This document shows positions 8,893-18,557 of a stretch of DNA of 64,000 bases, in pieces. Source of the DNA: Pseudoalteromonas holothuriae (lineage in GTDB: Bacteria; Pseudomonadota; Gammaproteobacteria; Enterobacterales; Alteromonadaceae); the NCBI RefSeq assembly GCF_945859825.1, contig NZ_CAMAPC010000002.1:62001-126000 (forward strand). The letters run 5' to 3'. Below the pieces are notes generated by a model that was not told where the DNA came from, did no database searches, and saw only the letters and a program-made list of their open reading frames with translations. The position numbers were made by a program, and so were the translations under genes. Numbering within the stretch: position 1 is the first letter of the stretch; each line of letters opens with the position of its first letter.

Positions 8893-8916
8893 TATCTGAA
8901 GCATGATAAATTAAGG

Positions 8917-9657
8917 TTAAATAGTACTCAGCTCCGCTTTTTGCTCACGCGCAGCTTTGGTCAACCTGACCAGCTCTTTACGCACTGAAGTTGCATCTAA
9001 GCAGTGTTTTTCAAACTGTACATAGTGGTTTTTTTCATTTGCGCGCAGGTAACAACCATCGGTTAAAATAGTGGTCATGGTCACATCTTGCGCTTCAATA
9101 TTATGGGTTAGCTTTAAAATTAACCGGTTGGCATCGCTGTGATCTTGGTTCATATGCTCAACCATATTGGCTTCGTCATTTAAATCCCATTGCGGTTGAG
9201 CCTGCTGCCATTCGTCTTTTTCTATCCAAAATATATGACCGAACCCACCAATGTAACGTACACGTTTTACGTCCATACGCCAAAGTGCAAAATCGTGTGC
9301 TTGGCGGTAGCTGACGGCTTCGGGGTATTGTCGCTCGTATCGTGCGAGCAATGCTTCACATTCATCTTCGGGTACTAAAGTGGCATCGCCAACAATGGTT
9401 ACGCGTGCATGGGCATTTTGGTCCCCTTGCTCGGCGGCATCAAATACCGTCGCACATACTTTGCTATCTTCGGATAAGTTTCTTGAGTGCTGTGCAATGC
9501 CTGCAATGTAAAATACTAATCGGCCTTCATTGTCGCTCATAAATGGCGAAACCGAACCAAATGGATACCCAGCTAGGTTTTTAGAAATAGTTGAAATAAC
9601 GCAAACATTGGATTGTCTGACTAATGTTCGGGCTTCAAAGGCCGCTTGTTCACGCAT
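8917..9657 (-). CDS. hugZ: HugZ/HutZ-family heme utilization protein (heme-degrading)
   Basis: The 246-residue protein has an N-terminal pyridoxamine-phosphate-oxidase-like split barrel (about 1-150) and a C-terminal DUF2470-type domain containing NMVEHMNQDHSDANRLI, whose histidines contribute to heme binding in this family. HugZ/HutZ proteins bind and degrade cytoplasmic heme to release iron. Its ATG overlaps the upstream hmuV stop by 8 bases (ATGCGTGA), so it is the last gene of the hmuTUV-hugZ operon, consistent with acting on imported heme. Confidence 0.88.
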   Translation of the reverse strand: MREQAAFEARTLVRQSNVCVISTISKNLAGYPFGSVSPFMSDNEGRLVFYIAGIAQHSRNLSEDSKVCATVFDAAEQGDQNAHARVTIVGDATLVPEDECEALLARYERQYPEAVSYRQAHDFALWRMDVKRVRYIGGFGHIFWIEKDEWQQAQPQWDLNDEANMVEHMNQDHSDANRLILKLTHNIEAQDVTMTTILTDGCYLRANEKNHYVQFEKHCLDATSVRKELVRLTKAAREQKAELSTI

Positions 9658-10447
9658 GGGTTACTCCTCGTTCTGGCTCTGAAAATATCATCGGAATTTG
9701 ATAATTTGGGTGCGTTGTTATTTGCATATCGGTTTTATAAATAGGTTGTAAAACCGAATGTTGTAAAACCTCTTGTGGCTTACCATCGTGACATAGTCGT
9801 CCTTGGTTTAATAATAGTACACGGTCAGCGTACAAAGAGGTTAGGTTTAAATCATGTAACACGGCGACCACGGTATTGCCTTGCTGAGCAAATGCTTTAG
9901 CTTTGCTCAAAGTAAGGTGTTGGTGGTGCATGTCAAGTGCTGATGTCGGCTCATCCAGCAACATTAATTTACCCTTTGTGGTACTTTTATGTGCGTTGAG
10001 CTGAGCTAAGCAACGGGCAAATTGCACACGTTGAAATTCGCCGCCTGATAATTCAGTGATATCTCTTGGTGCTAATTTAGCTAAGTTTAACTGCGCTATG
10101 AGTGTATTGACTACGGCTGCTTGTTCATTTTCAGATTCATGATATGGGTAGCGGCCCATTGCAATCAGTTGCGCGGCAGAAAATGCAAAGTTAACGCGGT
10201 TGTTTTGCAAAAGGACCGCTCGCTTGGTAGCAAGCGCTTGTTCGTTATGGGCGGCAATGGCTTTATTGGCAAAACAAATGTTACCAGAAAATGGAATATC
10301 GCCACAAATTGCACTTAATAACGTTGATTTACCAGCGCCGTTCTCACCCAGTAGTACCACAAATTCGCCACTGTTAAGTGTAAAGTTAACCGCTTGCAAA
10401 ATGCATTTTTGTCCTCGTTGAATAGATAACTGCTGACAACTAAGCAT
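9650..10447 (-). CDS. hmuV: Heme ABC transporter ATP-binding protein HmuV
   Basis: A 265-residue ABC ATPase with Walker A GENGAGKST, signature LSGGEFQRVQFARCL, Walker B LMLLDEPTSALD and switch histidine in VLHDLN. The family is FecE/BtuD-like; the heme assignment comes from the operon. It should energise HmuU at the inner membrane. The start overlaps the hmuU stop by 8 bases (ATGCTTAG). Confidence 0.92.
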   Translation of the reverse strand: MLSCQQLSIQRGQKCILQAVNFTLNSGEFVVLLGENGAGKSTLLSAICGDIPFSGNICFANKAIAAHNEQALATKRAVLLQNNRVNFAFSAAQLIAMGRYPYHESENEQAAVVNTLIAQLNLAKLAPRDITELSGGEFQRVQFARCLAQLNAHKSTTKGKLMLLDEPTSALDMHHQHLTLSKAKAFAQQGNTVVAVLHDLNLTSLYADRVLLLNQGRLCHDGKPQEVLQHSVLQPIYKTDMQITTHPNYQIPMIFSEPERGVTHA

Positions 10448-11489
10448 GTTGACCTCGCTTTTGCTTTAATAATTGATAAACAAAAAATGGGCTACCAAAG
10501 AGCGCTGTGACTATACCAATAGGTAGCTCAGAAGGCGCAACCACTAATCGCGATATCCAATCGGCTATGAGCATGAGCACACAACCGAGTAACATACTCA
10601 GTGGCAACATGCGCCTAAGATCAGGCCCTACAAGCAGACGTGCAACGTGAGGCACCAATAGCCCTACAAAGCCAATCATACCAGCCAATGCGACAGCACC
10701 GCCAACACCTAGCGCGACAATAATCACAATTTCTGTTTTAAGCTTTGTAACATTAATGCCTAAATGACGGGCCTCTAGTTCACCCAACATGAGCGCATTA
10801 ATTTTTTTGCGTCGTACAAATAAGGCACCAATACTCACAATAATAAGCGGTGCGCCATATTGCATTGCCGACCAACTTGCGCCACCTAAAGACCCCATCT
10901 GCCAATAAGTCATCAAGCGTAAAGCGCTATCATCAGCAAAAAAGCTAAATAAGCCAATTACCGCCATTGCCATCGCATTAATGGCAACACCTGCCAATAA
11001 TAAGGTGGTGATCTGCACTTGTCCTTGATGGCTCGCTACTTTATGAATAAGCGCCGTTACACTGATAGCACCAATAAAAGCTGCGGGTGTCACCATGGCT
11101 TCGTGAATAAAGCTGACTTTGGCACTGAGTGCGATTATAGCTACGGCAGCCATTGCTGCTCCACCTGTAATGCCCATTAGGCTGGGATCTGCCAAAGGGT
11201 TTCTGCACAATGCTTGTGTGGCAGCGCCAGAGCTTGCCAATACCGCGCCAATTAAAATCGCCAACACGAGTCTAGGTAAGCGAATTTGAGTTACAACGCT
11301 GATATGTAGTGGCTGAACATCGCTGGTCATGGATTCAGGTAATAACCATAAAATTGGCATTTTCCAGTCCCAGCCAACGGCACCGCTACTAAGTGATAAC
11401 CAAGCCAGCACGCCCAGTAGTGCTGCACTTAACCAATACCAGTGAATATGCTGTGTGGTATTAAGGAGTGGGTGCGCAATATTGTTCAT
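10440..11489 (-). CDS. hmuU: Heme ABC transporter permease HmuU (FecCD family)
   Basis: A 349-residue polytopic protein with about ten hydrophobic segments and FecCD hallmarks: VVTQIRLPRLVLAILIGAVLASSGAATQ, NPLADPSLMGITGGA, and GFVGLLVPHVARLLVGPDLR near the C-terminus, the loop that contacts the ATPase. It forms the membrane channel with HmuV. Its ATG overlaps the hmuT stop by 4 bases (ATGA). Confidence 0.92.
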   Translation of the reverse strand: MNNIAHPLLNTTQHIHWYWLSAALLGVLAWLSLSSGAVGWDWKMPILWLLPESMTSDVQPLHISVVTQIRLPRLVLAILIGAVLASSGAATQALCRNPLADPSLMGITGGAAMAAVAIIALSAKVSFIHEAMVTPAAFIGAISVTALIHKVASHQGQVQITTLLLAGVAINAMAMAVIGLFSFFADDSALRLMTYWQMGSLGGASWSAMQYGAPLIIVSIGALFVRRKKINALMLGELEARHLGINVTKLKTEIVIIVALGVGGAVALAGMIGFVGLLVPHVARLLVGPDLRRMLPLSMLLGCVLMLIADWISRLVVAPSELPIGIVTALFGSPFFVYQLLKQKRGQHA

Positions 11490-12301
11490 AATGTATTGCG
11501 TGTGTAGTTCGCCAAAATAGCAATGGCTTCAGGTAAACGCGATGTCATAGCGACCGATATTAAGGTATCCATTACCAGTAACTTGCATTTTTGTGCCGCA
11601 GGTAAAAGTGCCAATGAAGGTTGCTTACAAAACGCTTCTTTGCCGCCTAGCGACTGTACGTTGTGGCTAGGAGCAATGATAAAGTCGGGGTTGCTTGCTA
11701 GCAGAGCTTCGAGGTTATATGGCTTAAAGCCAGACCCAGTTGCTAAATTTTTGATACCTGTATAGCGTAATAACACATCTGGTACGGTTTCTTTACCAGC
11801 AACCAGTACACCGCGATCACCAGATGAAAAAATATATAGCGCGGTGAGGTTGGTGGTTTTAGTGGGCTTGGGCAGTTGCTGTGTTAGCTTCTTAATTAGT
11901 GCTGTTGCATTATGTTGTTTGTTTAGGTCGTCACCTATGGTTTTTATTAGCGCAAATAACTCATTCACTTGGGTGGGCTTTTTGTAGTGATTAAGGCGAA
12001 TACCGGTATCACGTAGCTGAGTGAGTACTTCAGGTCGGCCACTTCCTTCAAGTGTTAAAACAAGCGTTGGTGATTGCGCTAATATTCCTTCAGCTGCTAA
12101 ATCTCGGTAATAGCCAATTTTGGGTAAAGCGGTGGCTTGCTCAGGCCAAGTGCTTGATGTATCCACGGCAACAACTTGATTGCCAGCACCCAGTGCAAAC
12201 ACGATATCTGTTAATGTTCCACCGGCAATGACCAAACGCTCAGCGTGAGCGCTAAAGCTATGTATAAACAATGTTAAGAATAGATATAGTTTTAGTTTCA
12301 T
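11486..12301 (-). CDS. hmuT: Periplasmic heme-binding protein HmuT
   Basis: A 271-residue cluster-A (TroA/BtuF-like) binding protein. Residues 1-20 form a signal peptide (FLTLFIHSFSAHA). Family segments include RLVIAGGTLTDIVFALGAG, VAVDTSSTWPEQ, PKIGYYRDLAAEGILAQSPTLVL and the conserved Tyr of IGYYR that ligates heme in HmuT/ShuT. First gene of a tightly overlapping operon; its start faces a TonB-dependent receptor across a region with a Fur-box-like site. Confidence 0.9.
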   Translation of the reverse strand: MKLKLYLFLTLFIHSFSAHAERLVIAGGTLTDIVFALGAGNQVVAVDTSSTWPEQATALPKIGYYRDLAAEGILAQSPTLVLTLEGSGRPEVLTQLRDTGIRLNHYKKPTQVNELFALIKTIGDDLNKQHNATALIKKLTQQLPKPTKTTNLTALYIFSSGDRGVLVAGKETVPDVLLRYTGIKNLATGSGFKPYNLEALLASNPDFIIAPSHNVQSLGGKEAFCKQPSLALLPAAQKCKLLVMDTLISVAMTSRLPEAIAILANYTRNTL

Positions 12302-12421
12302 CTTTTTCTCGTCTTTTATGAACTTACTTTTTTGAGCAGCTGTTGCTTGTTTAGCTTGTTAGCACGCGCTACTTGAGGAGTGTAGTGTATAAAAAAAGGG
12401 GGGTTAAATCTATATCTAAGT

Positions 12422-12440
12422 GATAGTTATTTTCATTTGC
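12422..12440. promoter_or_regulatory. Candidate Fur box between hmuT and the heme receptor
   Basis: GATAGTTATTTTCATTTGC matches 14 of 19 positions of the Fur consensus. It lies in the 203-bp divergent intergenic region, where one bound repressor could shut off both heme receptor and transporter when iron is plentiful. Confidence 0.7.
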
Positions 12441-12504
12441 ATTTATGTTGTTGTGCTTTTATAGTGTCGAACAATTACTTGTTTCCCTGTTTGAGGTATA
12501 AAAA

Positions 12505-14595
12505 ATGGTATTTAAACACACCGCAATTTCTCTTGGTTTGATTATGGCGTGCGCCAACAGCACCAGTGTGTTTGCAGAAGAGTTTGAAAAAAATAGTGAA
12601 GTCATCGTTGTTACGGGGTCACGTATTGATCAAAAGCTATCAGATGTTGCTGGCAGTGTTAATGTGGTTACCGAGCAAGATATAGCTGCTGAACTTGCGG
12701 TTGATTTGAGCACGGCATTTCGTTTTCAAACCGGTATTAATGCCACAGGGAGTGCAGGACAAGCACAGGCGTTAAATATTCGTGGTATGGGCGGCAATCG
12801 AGTTGTTTATGTTAAAGACGGTCGCAGGCTTAATGATGCTTATCAAGGCGGCAACGGTTTATTAGTAGGTCGCGGGTATTTAGATATTGAAGGGGTAAAG
12901 CAAATAGAAGTTGCCAAAGGCGCAGCATCTTCATTATACGGCTCTGATGCGCTTGGTGGCATCGTCGTTATCTCAGGTAAAACACCAGAAGATTACCTTA
13001 ATAGCCAAGCACAATTTGCTAGCATACAAATGGGTTTTAATGGTTTAAGCGACGAAACCTCATTAACAGGAGCATTTGCTAAGCGTTTTGGCGACAATGC
13101 CACATCAATTGTATTGACGCGTCGTGATGGCAAAGAAACACAAAATTTTAATGAAGACTTACCTGAATTTGACTACGACAGCAATGCCGTTGTATTAAAG
13201 TCGCAGCAGCGTATGAACCAAACAGATACATTGCTAGCAACCGTTGATTTTTTTGAGCAAAAAACAGCGCAGATGATTGCGGTTGGAACACAAGAAACAG
13301 TGGATGAGAATACCAATTTATCTTTTTCTGTAGGCTTTAAAAGCACTGCATCAACAAGCATATACGATAATTTAGACGCACAGGTTTATATAACCGACTT
13401 TGAACAAAAAAGTGCGCAAGTTCGTGCAGGTAATGGGCGAACAGGCCCTTATGTTGATCATAATGACTACCGTTTTGAACAGCAGATCTTAGGCGCTAAA
13501 TTAGTATTAGATAAAAAGCTGGTAACCGCAGGCATTGACCAACAGCTTGTTTATGGGTTTGACTTTGAGCGTTACGACACAACCCGACCGCGTTTTAAAA
13601 CGCGATTAGATGCAACCGGGCAAAGTGAGTTTGATAAGCAACCACAAAAAGCCTTTCCGGGTGCCGATACTGACATGCTAGGTGTGTTTGTACAAAGCAA
13701 CATAGCGCTGGTTGATGAGCTATTGGAGCTACAGCTTGCGGTTCGTTGGGACCACTTTGATATGCAGGCTAAAGATAGCCCGCTCTATGGTGGTGCTGAT
13801 TTTAAAGATATAGATGAAACCGCCTTTTCACCCAAGATTGGGCTTATCTATTCATTAAATGACAATATGCGTGCTTATGTGCAATATGCAGAAGGGTTTA
13901 AAATTCCACCACACGACCAAGCCTATCAAAGCCATGGCGTTGAGCCGTTCTATCAAATTTTACCTAATACAGCGCTTGAACCTGAATATAGTCAAGGTGT
14001 TGAGCTGGGGTTAAAAGGTGACTTTGAAAATCATCAATTTACGTTGTCCGCATTTAATACCCAGTTTGACGGCTTTATTGCATCAAAGTTAGTAAGGTCT
14101 GAGCCTACTTTTATTCCGCGCGTTAATAAATCGTACTATCAGTATCAAAATTTGTCGGATGTTGAAATCAAAGGTGTTGAGGCAAGCTATACCATGTGGT
14201 TAAACGAGCGCTTTGCCATTGATGCAGGTATTACCTATCTAGATGGTAAAGACACCACGACAGATAAGTACATTGACTCTATTAGCCCACTCAATGGTTA
14301 CATAAAGGCACGCTACGACATAGGAGAATTATCTTTAACTGCAGCGGTTCGTGCGGCGCAGCATATGGATAAAGTAGCTGATGAACAAATGGCACAAACC
14401 AGTGGCTGGGGTACTTTAGACTTATTTGCACAGTATCAAATTGGCAATTGGCAGCTACATGGTGGCGTGTTTAACATGTTAGATAAAGAATATATTTCAT
14501 ATCAGGATGTGGCAGGGCAAAATAAAGAGGTTAATTTTAACCAATATACGCAGCCAGGGCGTTATTTTGCTGCAAAACTGAAATATATATTTTAA
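12505..14595 (+). CDS. TonB-dependent heme/hemoglobin receptor
   Basis: A 696-residue outer membrane receptor. The signal peptide ends SVFAEE; a TonB-box-like EVIVVTGSR follows at about residue 33. The plug domain contains LNIRGMGGNRVVYVKDGRR and the KGAASSLYGSDALGG signature; the barrel ends in aromatic KLKYIF. The FKIPPHDQAY and NTALEPEYSQG stretches sit where heme receptors carry FRAP and NPNL motifs. Divergence from hmuTUV-hugZ across a Fur-like site makes heme or hemoglobin the likely ligand. No tonB/exbBD is nearby. Confidence 0.87.
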   Translation: MVFKHTAISLGLIMACANSTSVFAEEFEKNSEVIVVTGSRIDQKLSDVAGSVNVVTEQDIAAELAVDLSTAFRFQTGINATGSAGQAQALNIRGMGGNRVVYVKDGRRLNDAYQGGNGLLVGRGYLDIEGVKQIEVAKGAASSLYGSDALGGIVVISGKTPEDYLNSQAQFASIQMGFNGLSDETSLTGAFAKRFGDNATSIVLTRRDGKETQNFNEDLPEFDYDSNAVVLKSQQRMNQTDTLLATVDFFEQKTAQMIAVGTQETVDENTNLSFSVGFKSTASTSIYDNLDAQVYITDFEQKSAQVRAGNGRTGPYVDHNDYRFEQQILGAKLVLDKKLVTAGIDQQLVYGFDFERYDTTRPRFKTRLDATGQSEFDKQPQKAFPGADTDMLGVFVQSNIALVDELLELQLAVRWDHFDMQAKDSPLYGGADFKDIDETAFSPKIGLIYSLNDNMRAYVQYAEGFKIPPHDQAYQSHGVEPFYQILPNTALEPEYSQGVELGLKGDFENHQFTLSAFNTQFDGFIASKLVRSEPTFIPRVNKSYYQYQNLSDVEIKGVEASYTMWLNERFAIDAGITYLDGKDTTTDKYIDSISPLNGYIKARYDIGELSLTAAVRAAQHMDKVADEQMAQTSGWGTLDLFAQYQIGNWQLHGGVFNMLDKEYISYQDVAGQNKEVNFNQYTQPGRYFAAKLKYIF

Positions 14596-14609
14596 AATCA
14601 GCGACAAGT

Positions 14610-14628
14610 GCCTCAGTGGGTCTGAGGC
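14610..14628 (+). terminator. Hairpin after the heme receptor gene
   Basis: GCCTCAG-TGGGT-CTGAGGC, a 7-bp perfect stem, starts 15 bases past the receptor stop. The following T run is short (GCTTTAG), so it is a moderate terminator candidate. Confidence 0.55.
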
Positions 14629-14720
14629 GCTTTAGCCGTAAATTTTGCGCATATATCCACTGTTCGCAAAGCCAATACGAGTTGAATTCCATTGGCAAAG
14701 GCAGAAAACGCAATTGTTAC

Positions 14721-14748
14721 TTGCATTGTTGAAAAAAACTCGTACAAT
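14721..14748 (+). promoter_or_regulatory. Candidate promoter of rpsP-rimM-trmD-rplS
   Basis: TTGCAT (14721-14726) and TACAAT (14743-14748) are separated by 16 bases, about 70 bases upstream of rpsP. A hairpin CTTCCCA-TAG-TGGGAAG follows at 14756-14772, which would be at the very 5' end of the transcript. Confidence 0.6.
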
Positions 14749-14815
14749 TCCCCAGCTTCCCATAGTGGGAAGTAAATCTTATTAATGAAAACAGTCAATC
14801 TATTCAGAGGACGGT

Positions 14816-15064
14816 ATGGTAACTATTCGTTTGCAACGTGGTGGCGCTAAAAAGCGTCCTTTCTATCAAATTGTGGTTGCGGATAGCCGTTTCTCGCGTG
14901 ACGGTCGTTTCATCGAGAAAGTAGGTTTCTTTAACCCTATTGCTCAAGGTCAAGAAGAAAAAGTTCGTTTAGATTTATCTCGTGTTGAACACTGGGTAGG
15001 TCAGGGCGCATCTCTTTCAGATCGCGTAGCTAAGTTAGTTAAAGACGCTCGTAAAGCGGCTTAA
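14816..15064 (+). CDS. rpsP: 30S ribosomal protein S16
   Basis: An 82-residue protein with the S16 sequence [23 protein letters not shown] and later [12 protein letters not shown]. It is a structural component of the small subunit body. The ATG follows an AGAGGACGGT ribosome binding site. It is first in the classic rpsP-rimM-trmD-rplS order. Confidence 0.99.
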   Translation: MVTIRLQRGGAKKRPFYQIVVADSRFSRDGRFIEKVGFFNPIAQGQEEKVRLDLSRVEHWVGQGASLSDRVAKLVKDARKAA

Positions 15065-15081
15065 TAGGCGTAAGTGTAACC

Positions 15082-15615
15082 ATGAGTCAAGAAAACACCA
15101 CGATTATTGTAGTTGGTAAGCTTGGTGCCCCTTACGGTATTAAGGGCTGGCTTAAGGTACATTCATTTACTGATGATCCCCAAGGGATCTTCGATTTCAG
15201 CCCATGGTTGATAGGGCAACAAGGTAAATGGCAAACCCTTGAAGTAAGCGACTGGCGTCGCCACAACAAGGGCTTTATCGCCAAGTTTGCGCAAGTAAAC
15301 GACAGAGACCAAGCAATGGCTTATACCAATGTGGAAATTTCTGTAGATTCTGCGCAACTGCCAGCGCTTCCCGATGGGGAGTTCTATTGGCGAGATCTCA
15401 TTGGCATGTCTGTGGTAACCGATAAAGGTTATGACTTAGGGCAGGTTGATGACTTGATGGAAACAGGGTCAAATGACGTTTTGGTTGTTAAAGCAAACAA
15501 AAAAGATGCATTTGGTCAATCAGAACGCTTAATTCCTTATTTAACTGATTCAGTTATTAAAGAAGTTAAGTATGACGAAAGACAAATTATTGTTGATTGG
15601 GATCCCGGCTTTTAA
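15082..15615 (+). CDS. rimM: Ribosome maturation factor RimM
   Basis: A 177-residue protein with the N-terminal RimM barrel ([22 protein letters not shown]) and the C-terminal PRC domain ([13 protein letters not shown] through [13 protein letters not shown]). It assists 30S head assembly around S19. It lies 17 bases after rpsP, and its stop shares one base with the trmD start. Confidence 0.98.
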   Translation: MSQENTTIIVVGKLGAPYGIKGWLKVHSFTDDPQGIFDFSPWLIGQQGKWQTLEVSDWRRHNKGFIAKFAQVNDRDQAMAYTNVEISVDSAQLPALPDGEFYWRDLIGMSVVTDKGYDLGQVDDLMETGSNDVLVVKANKKDAFGQSERLIPYLTDSVIKEVKYDERQIIVDWDPGF

Positions 15616-16382
15616 TGAGTCAGCAAAATCCATTATGGGTAGGAGTGATTTCACTTTTTCCTGAGATGTTTGATGCAATAACCCAACAAGGCGTTACAGG
15701 CCGTGCGGTTAAAAACGGTTTAATCGATTTTAACTGCTGGAATCCGCGGGATTATGCGAAAGATAAGCATAGAACCGTAGATGACAGACCTTACGGTGGT
15801 GGTCCTGGCATGCTGATGATGGTACAGCCATTACAGCAAGCAATACTTGCAGCTAAAGCGGCAGCAGGTGAAGGCGCTAAAGTAATTTACATGTCTCCTC
15901 AAGGGCGAAAACTAGATCAACAAGGCGCAGCTGAATTAGCTGGGTCTGAAAAATTGATTTTAGTAGCTGGTCGCTATGAAGGTATAGACGAGCGGATCAT
16001 CGAGTCTCATGTAGACGAAGAGTGGTCCATTGGTGATTTTATTCTCAGCGGTGGTGAACTGCCAGCCATGACGTTAATCGACGCAGTAGCTCGATTAGTG
16101 CCAGGGGTGTTAGGACATAACCAATCTGCAGAGCAAGACTCCTTTTCGGATGGCTTGTTAGATTGCCCTCACTATACTCGGCCAGAAACATTGGATGACA
16201 AACAGGTGCCTGCTGTATTACTCAGCGGAAACCACCAAGAGATAGCCAAATGGCGTACTAAGCAGTCATTAGGCAGAACTTGGTTACGACGTCCAGACTT
16301 GTTGCGTAACCTAGCTCTGACTGAGGAGCAAGCGACACTACTCGCTGAATTTCAGCACGAGTACCAAGAAGCTTGTGGCTAG
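15615..16382 (+). CDS. trmD: tRNA (guanine-N1-)-methyltransferase TrmD
   Basis: The ATG at 15615 (protein [19 protein letters not shown]) overlaps the rimM TAA by one base; an in-frame upstream start inside rimM is less likely. The 255-residue SPOUT enzyme methylates G37 of tRNAs. Motifs include [26 protein letters not shown] and the knot loop [15 protein letters not shown]. Length and neighbours are standard. Confidence 0.98.
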   Translation: MSQQNPLWVGVISLFPEMFDAITQQGVTGRAVKNGLIDFNCWNPRDYAKDKHRTVDDRPYGGGPGMLMMVQPLQQAILAAKAAAGEGAKVIYMSPQGRKLDQQGAAELAGSEKLILVAGRYEGIDERIIESHVDEEWSIGDFILSGGELPAMTLIDAVARLVPGVLGHNQSAEQDSFSDGLLDCPHYTRPETLDDKQVPAVLLSGNHQEIAKWRTKQSLGRTWLRRPDLLRNLALTEEQATLLAEFQHEYQEACG

Positions 16383-16415
16383 AAGACAGTTACACCTAGG
16401 AATGTGAGAAATATA

Positions 16416-16775
16416 ATGGCAAAAGTAAACCAAAATATTATTAAAGCGCTTGAAGAAGAGCAGCTTAAAACAGACGTACCGGCGTTCGGCGCTGGTGATA
16501 CAGTAGTTGTACAGGTACGTGTAAAAGAGGGTAGCAAAGAGCGTCTACAGGCCTTTGAAGGTGTTGTAATCGCTAAGCGTAATCGTGGTCTACATTCAGC
16601 TTTCACTGTTCGTAAAATTTCGAGCGGCGAAGGTGTTGAGCGTGTATTCCAAACACACAGCCCTCTAATCGACAGCATTGCAGTTAAGCGTCGCGGTGCA
16701 GTTCGTCGCGCTAAGCTTTACTACTTGCGTGAGCGTTCAGGTAAATCAGCACGTATTAAAGAAAAACTTAACTAA
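16416..16775 (+). CDS. rplS: 50S ribosomal protein L19
   Basis: A 119-residue protein starting [16 protein letters not shown], chosen over a GTG four codons upstream that would add MRNI. The L19 core is clear: [35 protein letters not shown] is followed by [15 protein letters not shown] and a basic C-terminus. It is last in the four-gene operon and followed by a strong terminator. Confidence 0.97.
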   Translation: MAKVNQNIIKALEEEQLKTDVPAFGAGDTVVVQVRVKEGSKERLQAFEGVVIAKRNRGLHSAFTVRKISSGEGVERVFQTHSPLIDSIAVKRRGAVRRAKLYYLRERSGKSARIKEKLN

Positions 16776-16800
16776 TACGCGCGTTTTTTACTACGCTAAA

Positions 16801-16831
16801 AAAACAGGCCACTCTTTGAGTGGCCTGTTTT
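16801..16831 (+). terminator. Rho-independent terminator of the rpsP-rplS operon
   Basis: A perfect 14-bp stem, AAAACAGGCCACTC pairing with GAGTGGCCTGTTTT across a TTT loop, begins 25 bases after the rplS stop. Confidence 0.93.
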
Positions 16832-16963
16832 GGTTTGTAAACTCATTAATTTCAACTAACATATAACCGCATTTCGCTTTCTTCATTTTAGCTATCTTGA
16901 TAGACTAGCTGTATCATATTTTTTACTGCTGTAAATTTTGCTTTACACTCTATGGCGAGCATA

Positions 16964-18091
16964 ATGGATTTAAACGAATTAAGACAAGGTATTGATGCGT
17001 GTGATACCGAACTAGTTAATTTACTAGCTAAACGCCGCGCATTAACTGAACAAGTGGGTATTATTAAGCAACAAGCGGGCGCGCCACTGCATGCGCCAGA
17101 GCGCGAAGCTGAACTGATTACATCTCGACGTGAGCAAGCACAGATCCTGAATGTAAACCCAGATCTCGTTGAAGACATTCTTAGGCGTATGATGCGTGAA
17201 GCATACGAAAACCAACAGGGTAAACTGTCATGTGCTGCACCACATTTATCTCCAGTGGTGATTGTAGGGGGTAAAGGGGCGATGGGGCAGCTGTTTGCTA
17301 AGCAGTTTGAGCGCTCTGGCTACGAGGTAAGAATTTTAGATAAAAATGAGCAGCCACACGCGAAAGAGATTTTAGCGGATGCCAAGTTAGTGATGATCAG
17401 TGTGCCAATCAATGCCATTGAGACAATTGTACAAAACTTACCGCCAATACCTAAAGAGTGTGTTTTAGTTGATATTACTTCGGTAAAACAGCAGCCACTG
17501 AAAGTATTGCTAGATAAGCACAGCGGGCCGGTTGTGGGGCTACACCCGATGTTTGGCCCAGATATATCGCATTGGGTGAAACAAACTATTGTGGTGTGTG
17601 AAGGGCGTTTTCACGAGCAATGTATAGGATTGCTGCAACAGCTTAATATTTGGGGCAGCCAGTTGGTTGAAATGGACGCTAAAAAACATGACCAAGCAAT
17701 GCAAATTATTCAGGTGATGCGCCACTTGACGACCTTTGTATACGGCCAGTTTTTAGCAAAACAATGCCACTCTTTAAAAGAGCTACGCAGCTGCTCGTCG
17801 CCGATTTATCAATTAGAGCTGATGATGGTGGGCCGACTGTTTGCACAATCTCCCGAGCTTTACTCAGATATTATGCTTGCGCAATTTAATGATGTAGAAG
17901 GGCTATTAGCCAGCTACCAAGATACCTTTGAGCAAACCATAGAAAAGTTACAACGAGGAGATAAAGAGGGCCTGATAGACGCATTCAGTGAAGCAAAAAG
18001 TTACTTCTCTGAAAGTGCAAAGCAGTTTTTATCGCAAAGTCGTGGGCTGTTAAACAAAGCCAACGATGCCAAAGTTTTGGATTATGAATAG
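16964..18091 (+). CDS. tyrA: Bifunctional chorismate mutase/prephenate dehydrogenase TyrA
   Basis: This is the tyrosine-branch enzyme. Residues of about 1-90 form an AroQ chorismate mutase (LRQGIDACDTELVNLLAKRRAL). A Rossmann dehydrogenase follows, with VIVGGKGAMGQLFAKQFERSG, VPINAIE and GLHPMFGPD. The ATG at 16964 (MDLNELR) has GGCGAG just upstream; an ATG at 16952 is also in frame and cannot be excluded. In E. coli tyrA is paired with aroF; here it stands alone after rplS. Confidence 0.95.
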   Translation: MDLNELRQGIDACDTELVNLLAKRRALTEQVGIIKQQAGAPLHAPEREAELITSRREQAQILNVNPDLVEDILRRMMREAYENQQGKLSCAAPHLSPVVIVGGKGAMGQLFAKQFERSGYEVRILDKNEQPHAKEILADAKLVMISVPINAIETIVQNLPPIPKECVLVDITSVKQQPLKVLLDKHSGPVVGLHPMFGPDISHWVKQTIVVCEGRFHEQCIGLLQQLNIWGSQLVEMDAKKHDQAMQIIQVMRHLTTFVYGQFLAKQCHSLKELRSCSSPIYQLELMMVGRLFAQSPELYSDIMLAQFNDVEGLLASYQDTFEQTIEKLQRGDKEGLIDAFSEAKSYFSESAKQFLSQSRGLLNKANDAKVLDYE

Positions 18092-18557
18092 AGCGCTGTA
18101 GTAGGGGTCTTAATTTATAAGATTTGCTACCCTGAGCTTGTTCTAGGGTCTACCTGAACAATGAGCCTTGCAGTACTTCTTGTTATATTTCGATGTGTAA
18201 GGCTCCTTTTTACTTAGTTAATTTTTAGAGGGGTATGAACAACACAGCCAATTTAATATTCAATTCAACATTAAAGAAATATTTTAATGACGAATTCAAA
18301 CCTGTTCACAAGAAGTTTTTGCTATTTATGAAATTGTAGCATTCTATCAAACCTTTATTTGTGAGTTGGTGCGTTCGTTCCGGTTGTTGTTTCACTATCA
18401 CTATTATTTATTGATTCTTTATGCTTTTTTTAAAAGTGACTGTCCTTTTAAATTTTACTTTCAAATTTTTTGCATAAAACAACGACGCAAAAAAGCGTTC
18501 AACTTGCTTTGCAGTTTATGCTAATAATTATATTAAAAAACCAACAACTGTAGTTCT
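18092..18557. other. Intergenic region, left edge of the 24-kb accessory segment
   Basis: No gene is supported. A possible tyrA terminator is present: GAGCCTT (18163-18169) pairs with AAGGCTC (18199-18205), followed by CTTTTT. A short CCCTGAGCTTGTTCTAGGG hairpin at about 18130 resembles dispersed intergenic palindromes of marine bacteria. The remainder is AT-rich and should contain the promoter of the Crp/Fnr gene. Confidence 0.45.

Noticed and set aside
18125..18150. CCCTGAGCTTGTTCTAGGG hairpin as a REP element
   Set aside because: Only one copy was noticed in the window and the stem is short, so no repeat family can be claimed.
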